This document shows positions 51,003 through 61,647 of a DNA stretch of 64,000 bases, piece by piece. The notes below the pieces were generated by a model. The model was not told the DNA's origin. It saw only the letters and a program-made list of their open reading frames with translations, and did not search any database. Position 1 is the stretch's first letter, and each line of letters opens with the position of its first letter. Both the position numbers and the translations under genes were made by a program. Origin of the DNA: Buchnera aphidicola (Meitanaphis elongallis) (GTDB taxonomy: Bacteria; Pseudomonadota; Gammaproteobacteria; Enterobacterales; Enterobacteriaceae); the NCBI GenBank assembly GCA_039830015.1, contig CP140033.1:561616-625615 (forward strand), written 5' to 3'.

Positions 51003-52964
51003 TTAATATAAAATGTCTTTATTAAAATTACTACTTTTTTTTTTAATATTATCTTTGTTCCAAGATAAATCATTTTTTGGTAATTCTAACAAAAACCTAC
51101 TAGGAATAGTATGAATTATTTCTCCATATTGATAACGTGTTTCAGAATAACTGAAACACAATTCTTTTTTAGCTCTAGTAATTCCAACATAAGTTAATCG
51201 TCGTTCTTCATCTATATTATTACTAATAGAATTATAATGAGGCAAAATTCCTTCTTCCATACCTATCATAAATACATAAGAAAATTCTAGTCCTTTAGAT
51301 GCATGCAACGTCATCAATTGAATTTTATTATCATTAAAATTTTCGTTTTTTAGTTCGTTTTGAATAATAAACTGAACAACAATTTCTGAAAAAAAATTGG
51401 GTCTATTTGTATATTTATATTTTTCTATTAATTCAGAAATCCAACTTAATAATATACGTATGTTGTTTATACTAATTTCATAAATTTTTGCATTTTTTAT
51501 AGTTTTTGACAACCATACATCATATTCTATAATAGAAATCAAGTTGTTCAGCACTGTTGCAGGACGAATATAGATATCTTTTATTAGATTATTTATTAGA
51601 ATAACAAAACTTTTTAATGCATTGAAATTACGAGATGGTAAAATAAATCGTAAACCCATATCATTACTAGAAAAAAATAAACTTTGTCTTCTCTTTTTGC
51701 TCCATTCTTTTAGCTTTTTTAAAGTAATATTTCCTATTCCTCTAGAAGGTCTATTTATTATTTTCAAAAAAGCTACATCATCATTTGGATTAAGTATTAA
51801 TTTTAAATATGCTAGTAAATCTTTGACTTCAGAACAAGAAAAAAAAGAAGAACGAGCAGAAATATAGTAAGGAACCTTAAAATTCATTAATATTTTTTCA
51901 AATATTTTTACTTGATAATTACTTCTATATAATATAGCATAATCTTGAAATTTAGTTAAATTAAGAGATTTATGAATTAGTATTTTTTTTAATACTAATT
52001 TAGCTTCTTCTTCTTCATTTTTAGCAGATATTACATTTATAATAGGTCCATATTCTAAGTTAGAAAATAGCTTTTTTTTTAAAAAATGAGGATTATTCGT
52101 TATTAGCAAATTAGCAGCTTTTAAAATTCTACCAGAAGAACGGTAGTTATGTTCTAATTTTATTATGTTTAACGTAGGATAATCCGATTGTAATAATGAA
52201 AAATTACGTACTCTAGCACCTCTCCAAGAGTAAATAGATTGATCATCATCTCCTACCAAAGTAAAATCTGAAACATGCTTATTTAATAATTTTATTAATT
52301 CATATTGAATGTTATTAGTATCTTGATATTCATCAACTAAAAAATACCGAACTTTTTCATCCCACTTTTTTCTTAATAGTTCATCATTTTTTAACAACAA
52401 TGTTGGAATAAAAACTAAATCATCAAAATCCAATATATTGCATGATTTAAGATATCTTTCATATAATTCGTAATAATAAGCATGATTCTTTTCTAAATCA
52501 GATTTAGCATTTATTTTTGCGTTATGTGAATTTATTAATTTATTTTTCCAGTTAGAAATTGCTAAACGAACGTTTTTTAAAAATATTTTATCTTTTTTTT
52601 GTGTAATATTTTTTAATACAGTTGTTTGGTCTTGTTCATCAAAGATAGAAAAATTAGGTTGAATTTTTAATTGACTAAGTTCTGATTTAATAATTTCTAA
52701 TCCTAATGTATGAAAAGTAGAGATAGTAATTTTTTCCATAACACTTATAGATAACCGATTAGAAATTCTATTTTTCATTTCATTTGCAGCTCGATTTGTA
52801 AAAGTAACAGCAAAAATACTACTTGGATTAAAATTACATTTTTTAATCAAATAAATAATTTTGTTAATAATTACTTGTGTTTTTCCTGATCCTGCTCCAG
52901 CCAATATTAAACAAGGTCCTGAAATACAGCGAACAGCTTTATTTTGATTTACGTTTAAATCCAT
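51003..52964 (-). CDS. rep: ATP-dependent DNA helicase Rep
   Basis: UvrD-family 3'-5' helicase that helps forks past obstacles. 653 residues (E. coli 673; short C-terminus). Walker A is LAGAGSGKTQVI, Ia AVTFTNRAANEMK, Walker B FLVDEYQDTN, motif III VGDDDQSIYSWRGA, motif IV HNYRSS, V MTLHASKGLEF, VI YVGITRAKKEL. The block ISTFHTLGLEIIK and gene position beside trxA-rho and ilvC identify Rep rather than UvrD. Confidence 0.96.
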   Translation of the reverse strand: MDLNVNQNKAVRCISGPCLILAGAGSGKTQVIINKIIYLIKKCNFNPSSIFAVTFTNRAANEMKNRISNRLSISVMEKITISTFHTLGLEIIKSELSQLKIQPNFSIFDEQDQTTVLKNITQKKDKIFLKNVRLAISNWKNKLINSHNAKINAKSDLEKNHAYYYELYERYLKSCNILDFDDLVFIPTLLLKNDELLRKKWDEKVRYFLVDEYQDTNNIQYELIKLLNKHVSDFTLVGDDDQSIYSWRGARVRNFSLLQSDYPTLNIIKLEHNYRSSGRILKAANLLITNNPHFLKKKLFSNLEYGPIINVISAKNEEEEAKLVLKKILIHKSLNLTKFQDYAILYRSNYQVKIFEKILMNFKVPYYISARSSFFSCSEVKDLLAYLKLILNPNDDVAFLKIINRPSRGIGNITLKKLKEWSKKRRQSLFFSSNDMGLRFILPSRNFNALKSFVILINNLIKDIYIRPATVLNNLISIIEYDVWLSKTIKNAKIYEISINNIRILLSWISELIEKYKYTNRPNFFSEIVVQFIIQNELKNENFNDNKIQLMTLHASKGLEFSYVFMIGMEEGILPHYNSISNNIDEERRLTYVGITRAKKELCFSYSETRYQYGEIIHTIPSRFLLELPKNDLSWNKDNIKKKSSNFNKDILY

Positions 52965-53071
52965 GATAAAATGTAAAATACTATATATTGTTGTTATCTA
53001 ATATTAAAATATCAATATCATTAATGTATCTAAACATTATACTAAAATATGATGTTGAATAAAATATTATC

Positions 53072-54541
53072 CTATATTTTTATAGATTTCATGTTAGTCA
53101 TATATTTTCTTAATCTCTTTCCAATGATTTCTATAGGATGATCTTCAATTTCTCTATTGACATTATTTAAAGTTATATTATCTAATGTTATATCAGAAAT
53201 TTTACTACCAAGATCACCTGGTTTTAATTTATTTACAAATTTTTTTAATAAAGGAATAGCAGCTTGTGAAAAAAGATAACTTCCATATTCTGCAGTATCA
53301 GATATAACCAAATTCATTTCATGAAGACGTTTTCGAGAGATAGTATTTGCTATCAAAGGTAGTTCATGTAAGGATTCATAATATGCAGATTCTTCTTTTA
53401 TTCCTGATTCAATCATAGTTTCAAATGATAACTCAATACCAGCTTTCACTATTGCAACCATAAATAATCCATTATCAAAATATTCTTGTTCTAATATTTT
53501 ACCATGATATATATCACATTTTTCAAAATTAGTATCTCTTAATTCTGATCTCCATTGTTTTAATTTCATATCATTATTTTTCCAATCACACATCATATTT
53601 TTAGAAAATTCACCTGAAATTATATCATCCATATGTTTTTTGAATAAAGAAGAAAACACTTGCTTTAATTCTTTAGAAAGAATGCATGCTCTAATTTTTG
53701 CAGTATTAGATAATCTATCTAACATTAAAGTAATTCCACCATGTTTTAGTGATTCAGTAATAGCTTCCCATCCTGATTGTATTAATTTTGCAGCATAATT
53801 TGGATCACTTCCTTGAAAAATAAGTTGTTCATAACATACTAATGAACTTGCTTGTAACATTCCACATAAAATAGTTTGTTCACCCATTAAATCTGATTTA
53901 ACTTCTGCTATAAAAGAAGAATATAAAATACCTGCATGATGACTACCAAGTGCGATAGCCCAAGATTTTGCCATTTTTAATCCAATTGTATTAGGATCAT
54001 TTTCAGAATGCACAGAAATTAAAGCAGGAACACCAAAACCTCGTAAGTATTCTTTTCTTACTTCTGTCCCTGGACATTTTGGAGCAACCATAATCACTGT
54101 AATATCATTTCGTATTTTCTGCCCCATTTCAACAATATTGAATCCATGAGAAAAACCAAGAACTGAGTTTTTTTTCATAAATTTTTGTAACGATGTTACT
54201 ACATATCCATGTTGTTTATCTGGAGTTAAATTTATAACTAGATCTGCTGTAGGAACAAGATCTTCATATGTACCCACGAAAAAGTCATGTTTCGTAGCAT
54301 TAATCCAAGAAGAATTTTTCTCTAAAATAGAACTTGAACGTAATGCATAAGAAATTTGTAAACCTGAATCACGCATATTTAATCCTTGATTTAAACCTTG
54401 TGATCCACATCCAATAATAACAATGTTCTTTCCTTTCAAAATGTTATGTTCTCCAAAAAAAGAACATTGTTCCATTAATGTACAACACTGTAAATTGATT
54501 AATTTTTCACGAAAATTAAGTGAATTAAAATAATTTTTCAT
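53072..54541 (-). CDS. ilvC: Ketol-acid reductoisomerase (class II)
   Basis: Second common step of valine/isoleucine synthesis. 489 residues (E. coli 491), the long class II form with a duplicated knotted domain. NADPH site: [21 protein letters not shown]; further blocks are [42 protein letters not shown] and SDTAEYG. It reads in the same direction as ilvD with about 110 bases between them. Confidence 0.97.
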   Translation of the reverse strand: MKNYFNSLNFREKLINLQCCTLMEQCSFFGEHNILKGKNIVIIGCGSQGLNQGLNMRDSGLQISYALRSSSILEKNSSWINATKHDFFVGTYEDLVPTADLVINLTPDKQHGYVVTSLQKFMKKNSVLGFSHGFNIVEMGQKIRNDITVIMVAPKCPGTEVRKEYLRGFGVPALISVHSENDPNTIGLKMAKSWAIALGSHHAGILYSSFIAEVKSDLMGEQTILCGMLQASSLVCYEQLIFQGSDPNYAAKLIQSGWEAITESLKHGGITLMLDRLSNTAKIRACILSKELKQVFSSLFKKHMDDIISGEFSKNMMCDWKNNDMKLKQWRSELRDTNFEKCDIYHGKILEQEYFDNGLFMVAIVKAGIELSFETMIESGIKEESAYYESLHELPLIANTISRKRLHEMNLVISDTAEYGSYLFSQAAIPLLKKFVNKLKPGDLGSKISDITLDNITLNNVNREIEDHPIEIIGKRLRKYMTNMKSIKI

Positions 54542-54650
54542 AAATATCTCTGCATTAAAATAAAATAAAGATAAATAAAATAATTATATGCCATAATAAA
54601 TGAACGTCTAATTATGTGCAAAATAATATGTTTTTAATAAAAATCTATGA

Positions 54651-56486
54651 TTAAATCATTCTCACTGCACCTTGATCAGCGCTTGTAGCAAATAATGCAT
54701 ACATTTTTAGTGCAGGAGATATATAACGTTTTCGAAATTTAGGAGTATAAGATGAAGTTCCTCTTTTATTTTCATTTCTAGTTCTCAATAATAGTTCATT
54801 TTGACTAACTTCTAAATTTATTATACGATCAGGTATATTAATATTGATAAAATCACCATTATTAATTAAAGCAATATTTCCTTTATTCGCTGCTTCTGGA
54901 GAAATATGTCCTATAGATAAACCAGAAGTTCCTCCAGAAAATCGACCATCAGTAATTAGTGCACAATGTTTATCTAATCCCATTGATTTTAAATAAGTAG
55001 TAGGATACAACATCTCTTGCATACCAGGACCTCCTTTTGGACCTTCATAACGTATTACAACTACATTACCTTTTTTAATTTTTCCTGCTAAAATAGCCGC
55101 TACTGCATCCTCTTGACTTTCAAATACTATAGCATTACCTCTAAATGTTAAATTATTTTTTTCAACTCCAGCAGTTTTAACAACGCAACCATTTTTTGCA
55201 ATATTACCGTACAATATAGCTAATCCTCCATCATTGCTAAAAGCAAATTGATGAGACCGAATACATCCTTTTTGGCGATTTTTGTCTAATGAATGCCACT
55301 TATAAGATTGCATAAATGGTTTTATTGTCTTTTTCCCCAGAGGGCCTGCATGAAACATGCTAATTACATTTTCATCTTTTGTAGTTAAAATATCATATTT
55401 ATTTAATGTTTCTTCTAAATTTAATCCAAGTACATTATAAGTATTTTTATTTAACAAACTAATACGATTTAATTCTGCCAATAAACCCATAACTCCACCA
55501 GCTCGGTGAAAATCTTCCATATGATATATATTGCTACTAGGAGCTAATTTACATAAATGAGGTACTTTTTTAGACAAAATATCAATATCCAACATTGAAA
55601 AATTAATGTTACCTTCTTGAGCAGCTGCTAATAAATGCAATATAGTATTAGTCGATCCACCCATAGCAATATCTAAAGACATAGCATTTAAAAATGCTTC
55701 TCGTGAAGCTATATTTCGAGGTAAAAATCTCACATTGTTGTTTTCATAATAATTTTTTGTAATTTTAACTATTAGTTTTCCTGATTCAATAAATAATTTT
55801 TTTCTGTCTATATGAGTTGCTAGTAATGTTCCATTTCCAGGCAAAGATAAACCTAATACTTCAGTAAGGCAATTCATAGAATTTGCAGTAAATAAACCAG
55901 AACAAGAACCGCAAGTAGGACATGCAGAATTTTCAACTTTTTTTACTAAATCATTAGAGTAATTTAAATTAGCACTATATATAATTGCATCTACTAAATC
56001 TAATTTTTTTTGTTTACCATCTATAGTAATTTTACCCGATTCCATAGGACCACCAGAAACAAATACACACGGAACGTTTAAACGTAAAGCAGCCATTAAC
56101 ATTCCTGGTGTAATTTTATCACAGTTTGAAATACATATCATAGCATCTGCACAATGAGCATTAATCATATATTCTATAGAATCTGCTATTAATTCACGAG
56201 ACGGGAGAGAATATAACATTCCAGAATGCCCCATAGCAATCCCATCATCTATAGCTATAGTATTAAATTCTTTAGCAACTCCTCCTGATAATTTAATTTC
56301 GTCAGATACAAGTTTTCCTAGTTTCCTTAAATGAATATGACCAGGAACAAATTCAGTAAAAGAATTAACAACAGCAATTATTGGTTTATCAAAATCCAGA
56401 TCTGTCATTCCTGTAGCTTTCCATAATGCTCTTGCTCCTGCCATATTACGTCCCTGAGTAGTTGTGGAAGAACGATATTTTGGCAT
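54651..56486 (-). CDS. ilvD: Dihydroxy-acid dehydratase
   Basis: Third common step of branched-chain amino acid synthesis; an Fe-S enzyme. Cluster and active-site blocks: [96 protein letters not shown] and [18 protein letters not shown]. The ATG at 56486 gives the family start [15 protein letters not shown] and has AGGGA upstream; the frame extends ten codons further to 56516. 611 residues (E. coli 616). Confidence 0.97.
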   Translation of the reverse strand: MPKYRSSTTTQGRNMAGARALWKATGMTDLDFDKPIIAVVNSFTEFVPGHIHLRKLGKLVSDEIKLSGGVAKEFNTIAIDDGIAMGHSGMLYSLPSRELIADSIEYMINAHCADAMICISNCDKITPGMLMAALRLNVPCVFVSGGPMESGKITIDGKQKKLDLVDAIIYSANLNYSNDLVKKVENSACPTCGSCSGLFTANSMNCLTEVLGLSLPGNGTLLATHIDRKKLFIESGKLIVKITKNYYENNNVRFLPRNIASREAFLNAMSLDIAMGGSTNTILHLLAAAQEGNINFSMLDIDILSKKVPHLCKLAPSSNIYHMEDFHRAGGVMGLLAELNRISLLNKNTYNVLGLNLEETLNKYDILTTKDENVISMFHAGPLGKKTIKPFMQSYKWHSLDKNRQKGCIRSHQFAFSNDGGLAILYGNIAKNGCVVKTAGVEKNNLTFRGNAIVFESQEDAVAAILAGKIKKGNVVVIRYEGPKGGPGMQEMLYPTTYLKSMGLDKHCALITDGRFSGGTSGLSIGHISPEAANKGNIALINNGDFININIPDRIINLEVSQNELLLRTRNENKRGTSSYTPKFRKRYISPALKMYALFATSADQGAVRMI

Positions 56487-56516
56487 AATTTTCCCTATGA
56501 TAAGATAAAAGATCAT

Positions 56517-56842
56517 TATTTAACTTTAAAGTTATTATCATATAATTTATTATAAATCATGTTAAAAGATGTTTTTGCTGAAAAGAAAAAATATGAAGTA
56601 AATATGAATTTAATGATTATTTTAAAAAAGAACAACTAAAAACAAATAAGAACATTTGTAAGCAACAAAATAATGCTTTTATATCTGTAAAACGCAATGA
56701 AGATATTACTTACTATATTAAAATAAAAATTTTTTAAAAAATATTTTAACAGAACATATCAGTATTTTACAATTTTTATTGTATTTACATTTTAATGTAT
56801 AATAAATTTTAATTGTTTTATGTTGTTGTTTTAAATATTATT
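56517..56842. other. Spacer ilvD-tRNA-Trp (326 bp)
   Basis: Contains a 26-codon open frame on the plus strand (56559-56639) without family resemblance; probably chance. Otherwise no recognisable feature. Confidence 0.5.
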
Positions 56843-56915
56843 CAGGGGTGAAGGGAGTTGAACCCCTAACATTCGGTTTTGGAGACCGATGCTCTACCAA
56901 TTGAACTACACCCCT
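56843..56915 (-). tRNA. tRNA-Trp(CCA)
   Basis: 73 bases, anticodon CCA in GTCTCCAAAAC; close match to E. coli trpT. Acceptor AGGGGTG/CACCCCT, discriminator G, no encoded 3' CCA. Confidence 0.98.
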
Positions 56916-57179
56916 AAAAGCTTTTTTAAGTTACTTTAATAATTAAAAGTAATTTACTATCTTTTAGTATACTATTAAAAACAATATAAGTCTAGTACCG
57001 AACTATTCATAAGATTGACATTTATTACTACTAAACTTATTAACTACTATCTATTCATTTTATGAAATAACTTACAAGAAATCTTAAAAAACATTTTTTA
57101 TTAATAAAATTTAATTACAACTTCAATTATTAATCGTACTTAAATATAATTTACAGTTTATGATTATGGATAAAATGTT

Positions 57180-58400
57180 ATGAAATTTCCTATTTATTTA
57201 GACTATGCAGCAACCACTCCAGTGGAACATCAAGTTATGGACAAAATGATACAGTTTTTAACATTAGATGGTACGTTCGGAAATCCAGCTTCTCGTTCAC
57301 ATCAATTTGGATGGAAAGCAGAAGAAGCAGTTGATATTGCAAGAAATCAAATCGCTGAACTAATTAATGCAGATTTCCGAGAAATAATTTTTACTTCTGG
57401 AGCTACTGAATCTAATAATTTAGCAATTAAAGGGGTGGCTGATTTTTATAAAAGAAAAGGAAATCACATCATTACTAGTAAAACAGAACATAAAGCAGTA
57501 TTAGATCCTTGTAAATATTTAGAAAACAAAGGATTTTATGTAACTTACCTCACACCATTAAAAAATGGAATAATTGATTTAGAAGAACTAAAAGCAAATA
57601 TTTGTCAAAATACTATATTGATATCTATTATGCATGTAAATAACGAAACTGGTGTAATACAAGATATAAATAGCATATCTAAAATTTGTACTCATCATGG
57701 AATTTTATTTCATGTTGATGCTACTCAAAGTATAGGAAAATTACATATTAATTTAAAAGATACAAAAATAGATCTAATGTCATTTTCTGCACATAAAATA
57801 TATGGACCTAAAGGTATTGGAGGATTATATGTACGAAGAAAACCTCGTGTACGATTGTCTTCACAAATCCATGGAGGAGGCCATGAACGAGGTATAAGAT
57901 CAGGTACTTTACCTGTACATCAAATTGTAGGCATGGGAATGGCTTATCATCTTGCTAAAAATAATATTGAAAGCGATTATAAATATCTTACTGATCTTAG
58001 AAACTATTTATGGAATGGTTTAAAAAATATTGAAGAAATATATTTAAATAGTAATCTTAAAAATGGAGCACCACACATACTGAATGTTAGCTTTAATTAT
58101 GTAGAAGGTGAATCTTTAATTATGGCATTAAAAAATATAGCAATATCTTCAGGTTCAGCCTGTACGTCTGCTAGTTTAGAAGCTTCATATGTACTTCGAG
58201 CCTTAGGTATAAAAGATGAATTAGCTCATAGTTCTATTCGTTTTTCAATTGGACGTTTTACTACTAAATCAGAAATAGATTATACTATTAAAATAGTACA
58301 TATAGCTGTCAATCGATTAAGAAATTTATCACCACTTTGGGACATGTTTAAATGTGGAATTGATTTAGATACTGTAAAATGGACACATAATTCATTTTAA
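57180..58400 (+). CDS. iscS: Cysteine desulfurase IscS
   Basis: PLP enzyme that supplies sulfur for Fe-S clusters and tRNA thiolation. 406 residues (E. coli 404). [12 protein letters not shown] at the N-terminus, [23 protein letters not shown], the PLP lysine in [11 protein letters not shown], and the persulfide cysteine in [17 protein letters not shown]. First gene of iscSU-hscBA-fdx. The Fe-S sensing repressor gene iscR is missing upstream, so feedback regulation of the operon appears lost. Confidence 0.97.
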   Translation: MKFPIYLDYAATTPVEHQVMDKMIQFLTLDGTFGNPASRSHQFGWKAEEAVDIARNQIAELINADFREIIFTSGATESNNLAIKGVADFYKRKGNHIITSKTEHKAVLDPCKYLENKGFYVTYLTPLKNGIIDLEELKANICQNTILISIMHVNNETGVIQDINSISKICTHHGILFHVDATQSIGKLHINLKDTKIDLMSFSAHKIYGPKGIGGLYVRRKPRVRLSSQIHGGGHERGIRSGTLPVHQIVGMGMAYHLAKNNIESDYKYLTDLRNYLWNGLKNIEEIYLNSNLKNGAPHILNVSFNYVEGESLIMALKNIAISSGSACTSASLEASYVLRALGIKDELAHSSIRFSIGRFTTKSEIDYTIKIVHIAVNRLRNLSPLWDMFKCGIDLDTVKWTHNSF

Positions 58401-58422
58401 TTGTTTTTGTAGAGAAAATAAT

Positions 58423-58806
58423 ATGACTTATAGTAAAAAGGTATTAGATCATTACGAAAATCCACGTAATGTAGGTTCATTTTCAAGTTCTGAATCTAAC
58501 ATTGGAAGCGGTTTAGTAGGCGCTCCAGCATGTGGGGATGTAATGAAGTTACAAATAAAAGTAGATGATAATGAAATTATAAAAGATGCTTGCTTTAAAA
58601 CCTATGGATGTGGATCAGCAATAGCTTCCAGTTCTTTAGTTACAGAATGGATTATAGGAAAATCACTATTAGAAGCTGAAAATATTAAAAATACTAATAT
58701 AGCAGAAGAGCTTGATCTACCTCCAGTTAAAATACATTGTTCTATTTTAGCTGAAGATGCAATTAAAGCAGCTATTACTGATTACAGAAATAAAAATAAA
58801 AGCTAA
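58423..58806 (+). CDS. iscU: Fe-S cluster scaffold IscU
   Basis: 127 residues (E. coli 128). The three cluster cysteines are in GAPACGDVMKL, TYGCGSAIASSS and VKIHCSILAEDAIKAA, with the conserved Asp after the first. The HscA recognition motif LPPVK is intact (DLPPVKIHC). It follows iscS by 22 bases. iscA, normally next, is absent. Confidence 0.98.
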   Translation: MTYSKKVLDHYENPRNVGSFSSSESNIGSGLVGAPACGDVMKLQIKVDDNEIIKDACFKTYGCGSAIASSSLVTEWIIGKSLLEAENIKNTNIAEELDLPPVKIHCSILAEDAIKAAITDYRNKNKS

Positions 58807-58854
58807 CAAAACTTTATTATGTATTGATATTATCCTAAAAATTTAAGTGTATGA

Positions 58855-58896
58855 ATAAACGTGTTGAAATAAAATTTAAATTTTTAACACGTTTAT
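58855..58896 (+). terminator. Hairpin between iscU and hscB
   Basis: 11-bp perfect stem ATAAACGTGTT / AACACGTTTAT (58855-58865 and 58886-58896), with A/T pairs possible inside. It lies in the 131-bp gap where iscA once stood. Could attenuate or end transcription after iscSU, or stabilise its 3' end. Confidence 0.45.
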
Positions 58897-58937
58897 AATA
58901 GTTAATTATTAAAATAATTTAAAAATGGAATGAATGT

Positions 58938-59447
58938 ATGGATTATTTTCAATTATTCAATTTACCTAAAAAATTTAAAATTGATAAAAAAAAACTTGTA
59001 TTAAAGTTTTATGAATTACAACAAAAGTATCACCCTGATGCTATAAATAATAACTCTAAATCTAAAAATAATAATTTAAAACAATCTATAAACGTGAATT
59101 TAGGTTATTATGTTCTTAAAAGTTCATGTAGACGTGCTGAACATTTATTGCTATTAAATTCATACAACTTTAAAAAAGAACAAAAATATTTACCTCAAAG
59201 TAATTTTTTATACAAACAATTAAAGTTGTATGAAAAATTAGACACACTTAAATACACTATCAAAAAAGAACTGGAATTATCTCACTTTATTAATGAAATT
59301 GTGCATAAAAAACAGTACTATTTATCAGAGTTAGAATCAATGCTTAATCAAAAGGAATGGAAATTAGCAGCAATAATACTGCATAAACTATTATTTTATA
59401 AAAAGTTTAAAAGAAAACTAGACACATTAAAAAATATAAAAAACTAA
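58938..59447 (+). CDS. hscB: Co-chaperone HscB
   Basis: 169 residues (E. coli 171). N-terminal J domain with the HPD motif in QQKYHPDA (about residue 33), then the C-terminal three-helix IscU-binding domain (SCRRAEHLLLLN and onward). Delivers IscU to HscA. Sequence is diverged and lysine-rich. Confidence 0.94.
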   Translation: MDYFQLFNLPKKFKIDKKKLVLKFYELQQKYHPDAINNNSKSKNNNLKQSINVNLGYYVLKSSCRRAEHLLLLNSYNFKKEQKYLPQSNFLYKQLKLYEKLDTLKYTIKKELELSHFINEIVHKKQYYLSELESMLNQKEWKLAAIILHKLLFYKKFKRKLDTLKNIKN

Positions 59448-59467
59448 ACGTTAGTTTGAGAAATTCT

Positions 59468-60979
59468 ATGATTACAATCAAAACATTTAATAAATATTCA
59501 AAAATAACTACACATCATGAAACTATGTTTTTTGGTATTGATTTTGGTACTACTTATTCATTAATAGCTACTGTTATATTAAATGAAATAATTATTATTT
59601 CAGATGATAAAAATCGTGTACTTTTACCTTCGGTAGTAAATTATAGTTCTTCTAAACCTATTATTGGATGGGCTGCTCAAAATATGATCATAAATGATCC
59701 AATTAACACAATAACTTCAATAAAACGTTTAATTGGACTTTCTTTAGAAGAAATAAAAAAATTATATCCTCATTTACCATATAATTTTAAAAATAATGAA
59801 AATAATAACGTTTCATTCATTACAAATAATGAAATTATAAATACTGTTGATATATCTAGTCAAATTTTTAATATATTAAAAGATCGTGTAATTTCTTTGT
59901 TTAATACAAAAATAGGTGGAGTAGTAATTACTGTTCCAGCAAATTTTAACGATATGCAAAGACAAGAAATTAAAAAATCAGCGCAATTAGTAGATTTAAA
60001 TGTATTACGTTTATTAAATGAACCAACAGCAGCAGCAATTGCTTATGGATTACATCTAAAAAACCAAGGAACTATCGCAATATATGATTTCGGAGGAGGG
60101 ACATTTGATATCTCCATACTTAATTTAGATAAAAGAATTTTTGAAGTATTATCTACATCTGGAAGTACTAATTTAGGGGGGGATGATATTGATCATCTAT
60201 TATATAACTATATTAAAAATAAAATAATACCATTCGATATATACAACTTGTCATCAGATAAAAAATTACTAAATCTTTCTCGATCTATTAAAATTGAATT
60301 GAGTTATAGACATTATGTTACTGCTACATTTAAATCGCATAATTTTTGTATTACTCGAATGGAATTTAATAATGTAATTAGACCGATCATTTTAAAAACA
60401 TTGAATATTTGTAAAGATGCACTAAATATAGCTAAAATTTCTATAAATAACATTAATCATGTTATTTTAGTAGGAGGATCTACATATATTCCTATAGTAA
60501 GACATTATGTTAAAAAATTTTTTAAACAACTTCCTTTATATTCAATTAACCCAGATCAAGTTGTAGTTATAGGAGCTGCTATTCAGGCGCATATGTTAAC
60601 TAAAAAGAATAAAATTAATAACATAATATTATTAGATGTAGTATCTCAATCATTAGGAATTGAAATAATGGGAAATATAGTCGAAAAAATTATTTTTAAA
60701 AATACTAAAATTCCCATTTCACAAACAAGAGAATTTACGACTTTTAAAGATAAACAAAAATCTATATTAATTCATATTTTACAAGGCGAAAAAAATTTAG
60801 TAAATGAATGTAAATCTTTATCAAAATTTATATTAAAAGATATTCCAGAAAGACCTGCTGGAAAAATAATTGTTATCGTAAAATTTCAAATAGATGTGAA
60901 TGGATTATTATCTGTTACAGCCAAAATAAAATCAACAAAAATCAAAAAAAATATTACGGTCAATCCAATCATAAACTAA
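59468..60979 (+). CDS. hscA: Chaperone HscA lacking the C-terminal lid
   Basis: Specialised Hsp70 that releases clusters from IscU. The nucleotide-binding domain is complete: FGIDFGTTYSLIATV, LLNEPTAAAIAYGL, IYDFGGGTFDISIL and VILVGGSTYIPIVR. The substrate-binding beta-sandwich runs through FTTFKD, ILQGE and VNGLLSVTA, ending at ITVNPIIN. E. coli HscA (616 residues) continues about 110 residues as the helical lid, here absent after an in-frame stop; only 214 bases remain before fdx. The ATG at 59468 is preferred over an in-frame TTG at 59456. 503 residues from there. Confidence 0.95.
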   Translation: MITIKTFNKYSKITTHHETMFFGIDFGTTYSLIATVILNEIIIISDDKNRVLLPSVVNYSSSKPIIGWAAQNMIINDPINTITSIKRLIGLSLEEIKKLYPHLPYNFKNNENNNVSFITNNEIINTVDISSQIFNILKDRVISLFNTKIGGVVITVPANFNDMQRQEIKKSAQLVDLNVLRLLNEPTAAAIAYGLHLKNQGTIAIYDFGGGTFDISILNLDKRIFEVLSTSGSTNLGGDDIDHLLYNYIKNKIIPFDIYNLSSDKKLLNLSRSIKIELSYRHYVTATFKSHNFCITRMEFNNVIRPIILKTLNICKDALNIAKISINNINHVILVGGSTYIPIVRHYVKKFFKQLPLYSINPDQVVVIGAAIQAHMLTKKNKINNIILLDVVSQSLGIEIMGNIVEKIIFKNTKIPISQTREFTTFKDKQKSILIHILQGEKNLVNECKSLSKFILKDIPERPAGKIIVIVKFQIDVNGLLSVTAKIKSTKIKKNITVNPIIN

Positions 60980-61193
60980 ATAAATTATAAATTTCTGATA
61001 CAATGAATATACTGAAAAAGAAACTCTGCTATTTACTTTAAAAAATAAATATATAATTGTTTCAATATATTTAACATTACAATCCTAATATTAAAATATT
61101 AAGTTATTTTAGTGATTTTCTATAGCTTATATGTATTTCAATAAATGTATATAAATATAACTAATAATACTACTTGAGGACATAAAATATATT

Positions 61194-61520
61194 ATGCCAA
61201 AAATTACATTTCTACCTCATAAAATATTATTGCCGAAGGGTGGAACATTCCTTGCTGAAAAAGGGGAAACAATTTTAAATGTTGCACTAAAAAATAATAT
61301 AAATATTGAACATGCTTGTGATAGATCCTGTGTATGCACTACATGTCATTGTTTTATAAAAAAGGGATACTTTTCTTTATCTGTTTGTCAAGAAAAAGAA
61401 GAAGACGTTCTTGACAAGGCATGGGGAGTACAATTAGATAGTCGACTTAGTTGCCAGGCAAAAATTATGGAACAGGATATAGAAGTTGAAATTCCTACAT
61501 ATACTGTAAATCAATTTTAA
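61194..61520 (+). CDS. fdx: [2Fe-2S] ferredoxin of the Isc system
   Basis: 108 residues (E. coli 111). Cluster cysteines in [15 protein letters not shown] (C-x5-C-x2-C) and the fourth in SRLSCQAK. Provides electrons for cluster assembly, probably with Fpr (39.8 kb) as reductase. iscX does not follow. Converges on der. Confidence 0.97.
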   Translation: MPKITFLPHKILLPKGGTFLAEKGETILNVALKNNINIEHACDRSCVCTTCHCFIKKGYFSLSVCQEKEEDVLDKAWGVQLDSRLSCQAKIMEQDIEVEIPTYTVNQF

Positions 61521-61647
61521 TTTTTTTATATCCACTACTTATTTTCACAAAATATATATTTTATTGTCAAAATATATAAAAAACGTTTAGATAATAAATG
61601 TGCTAAAGATAAATTATTAGTATTCAATTAAATTTATTTCATAAAAT

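Noticed and set aside
56559..56639. 26-codon open frame between ilvD and tRNA-Trp
   Set aside because: No family resemblance or ribosome site; compatible with chance in A+T-rich DNA.
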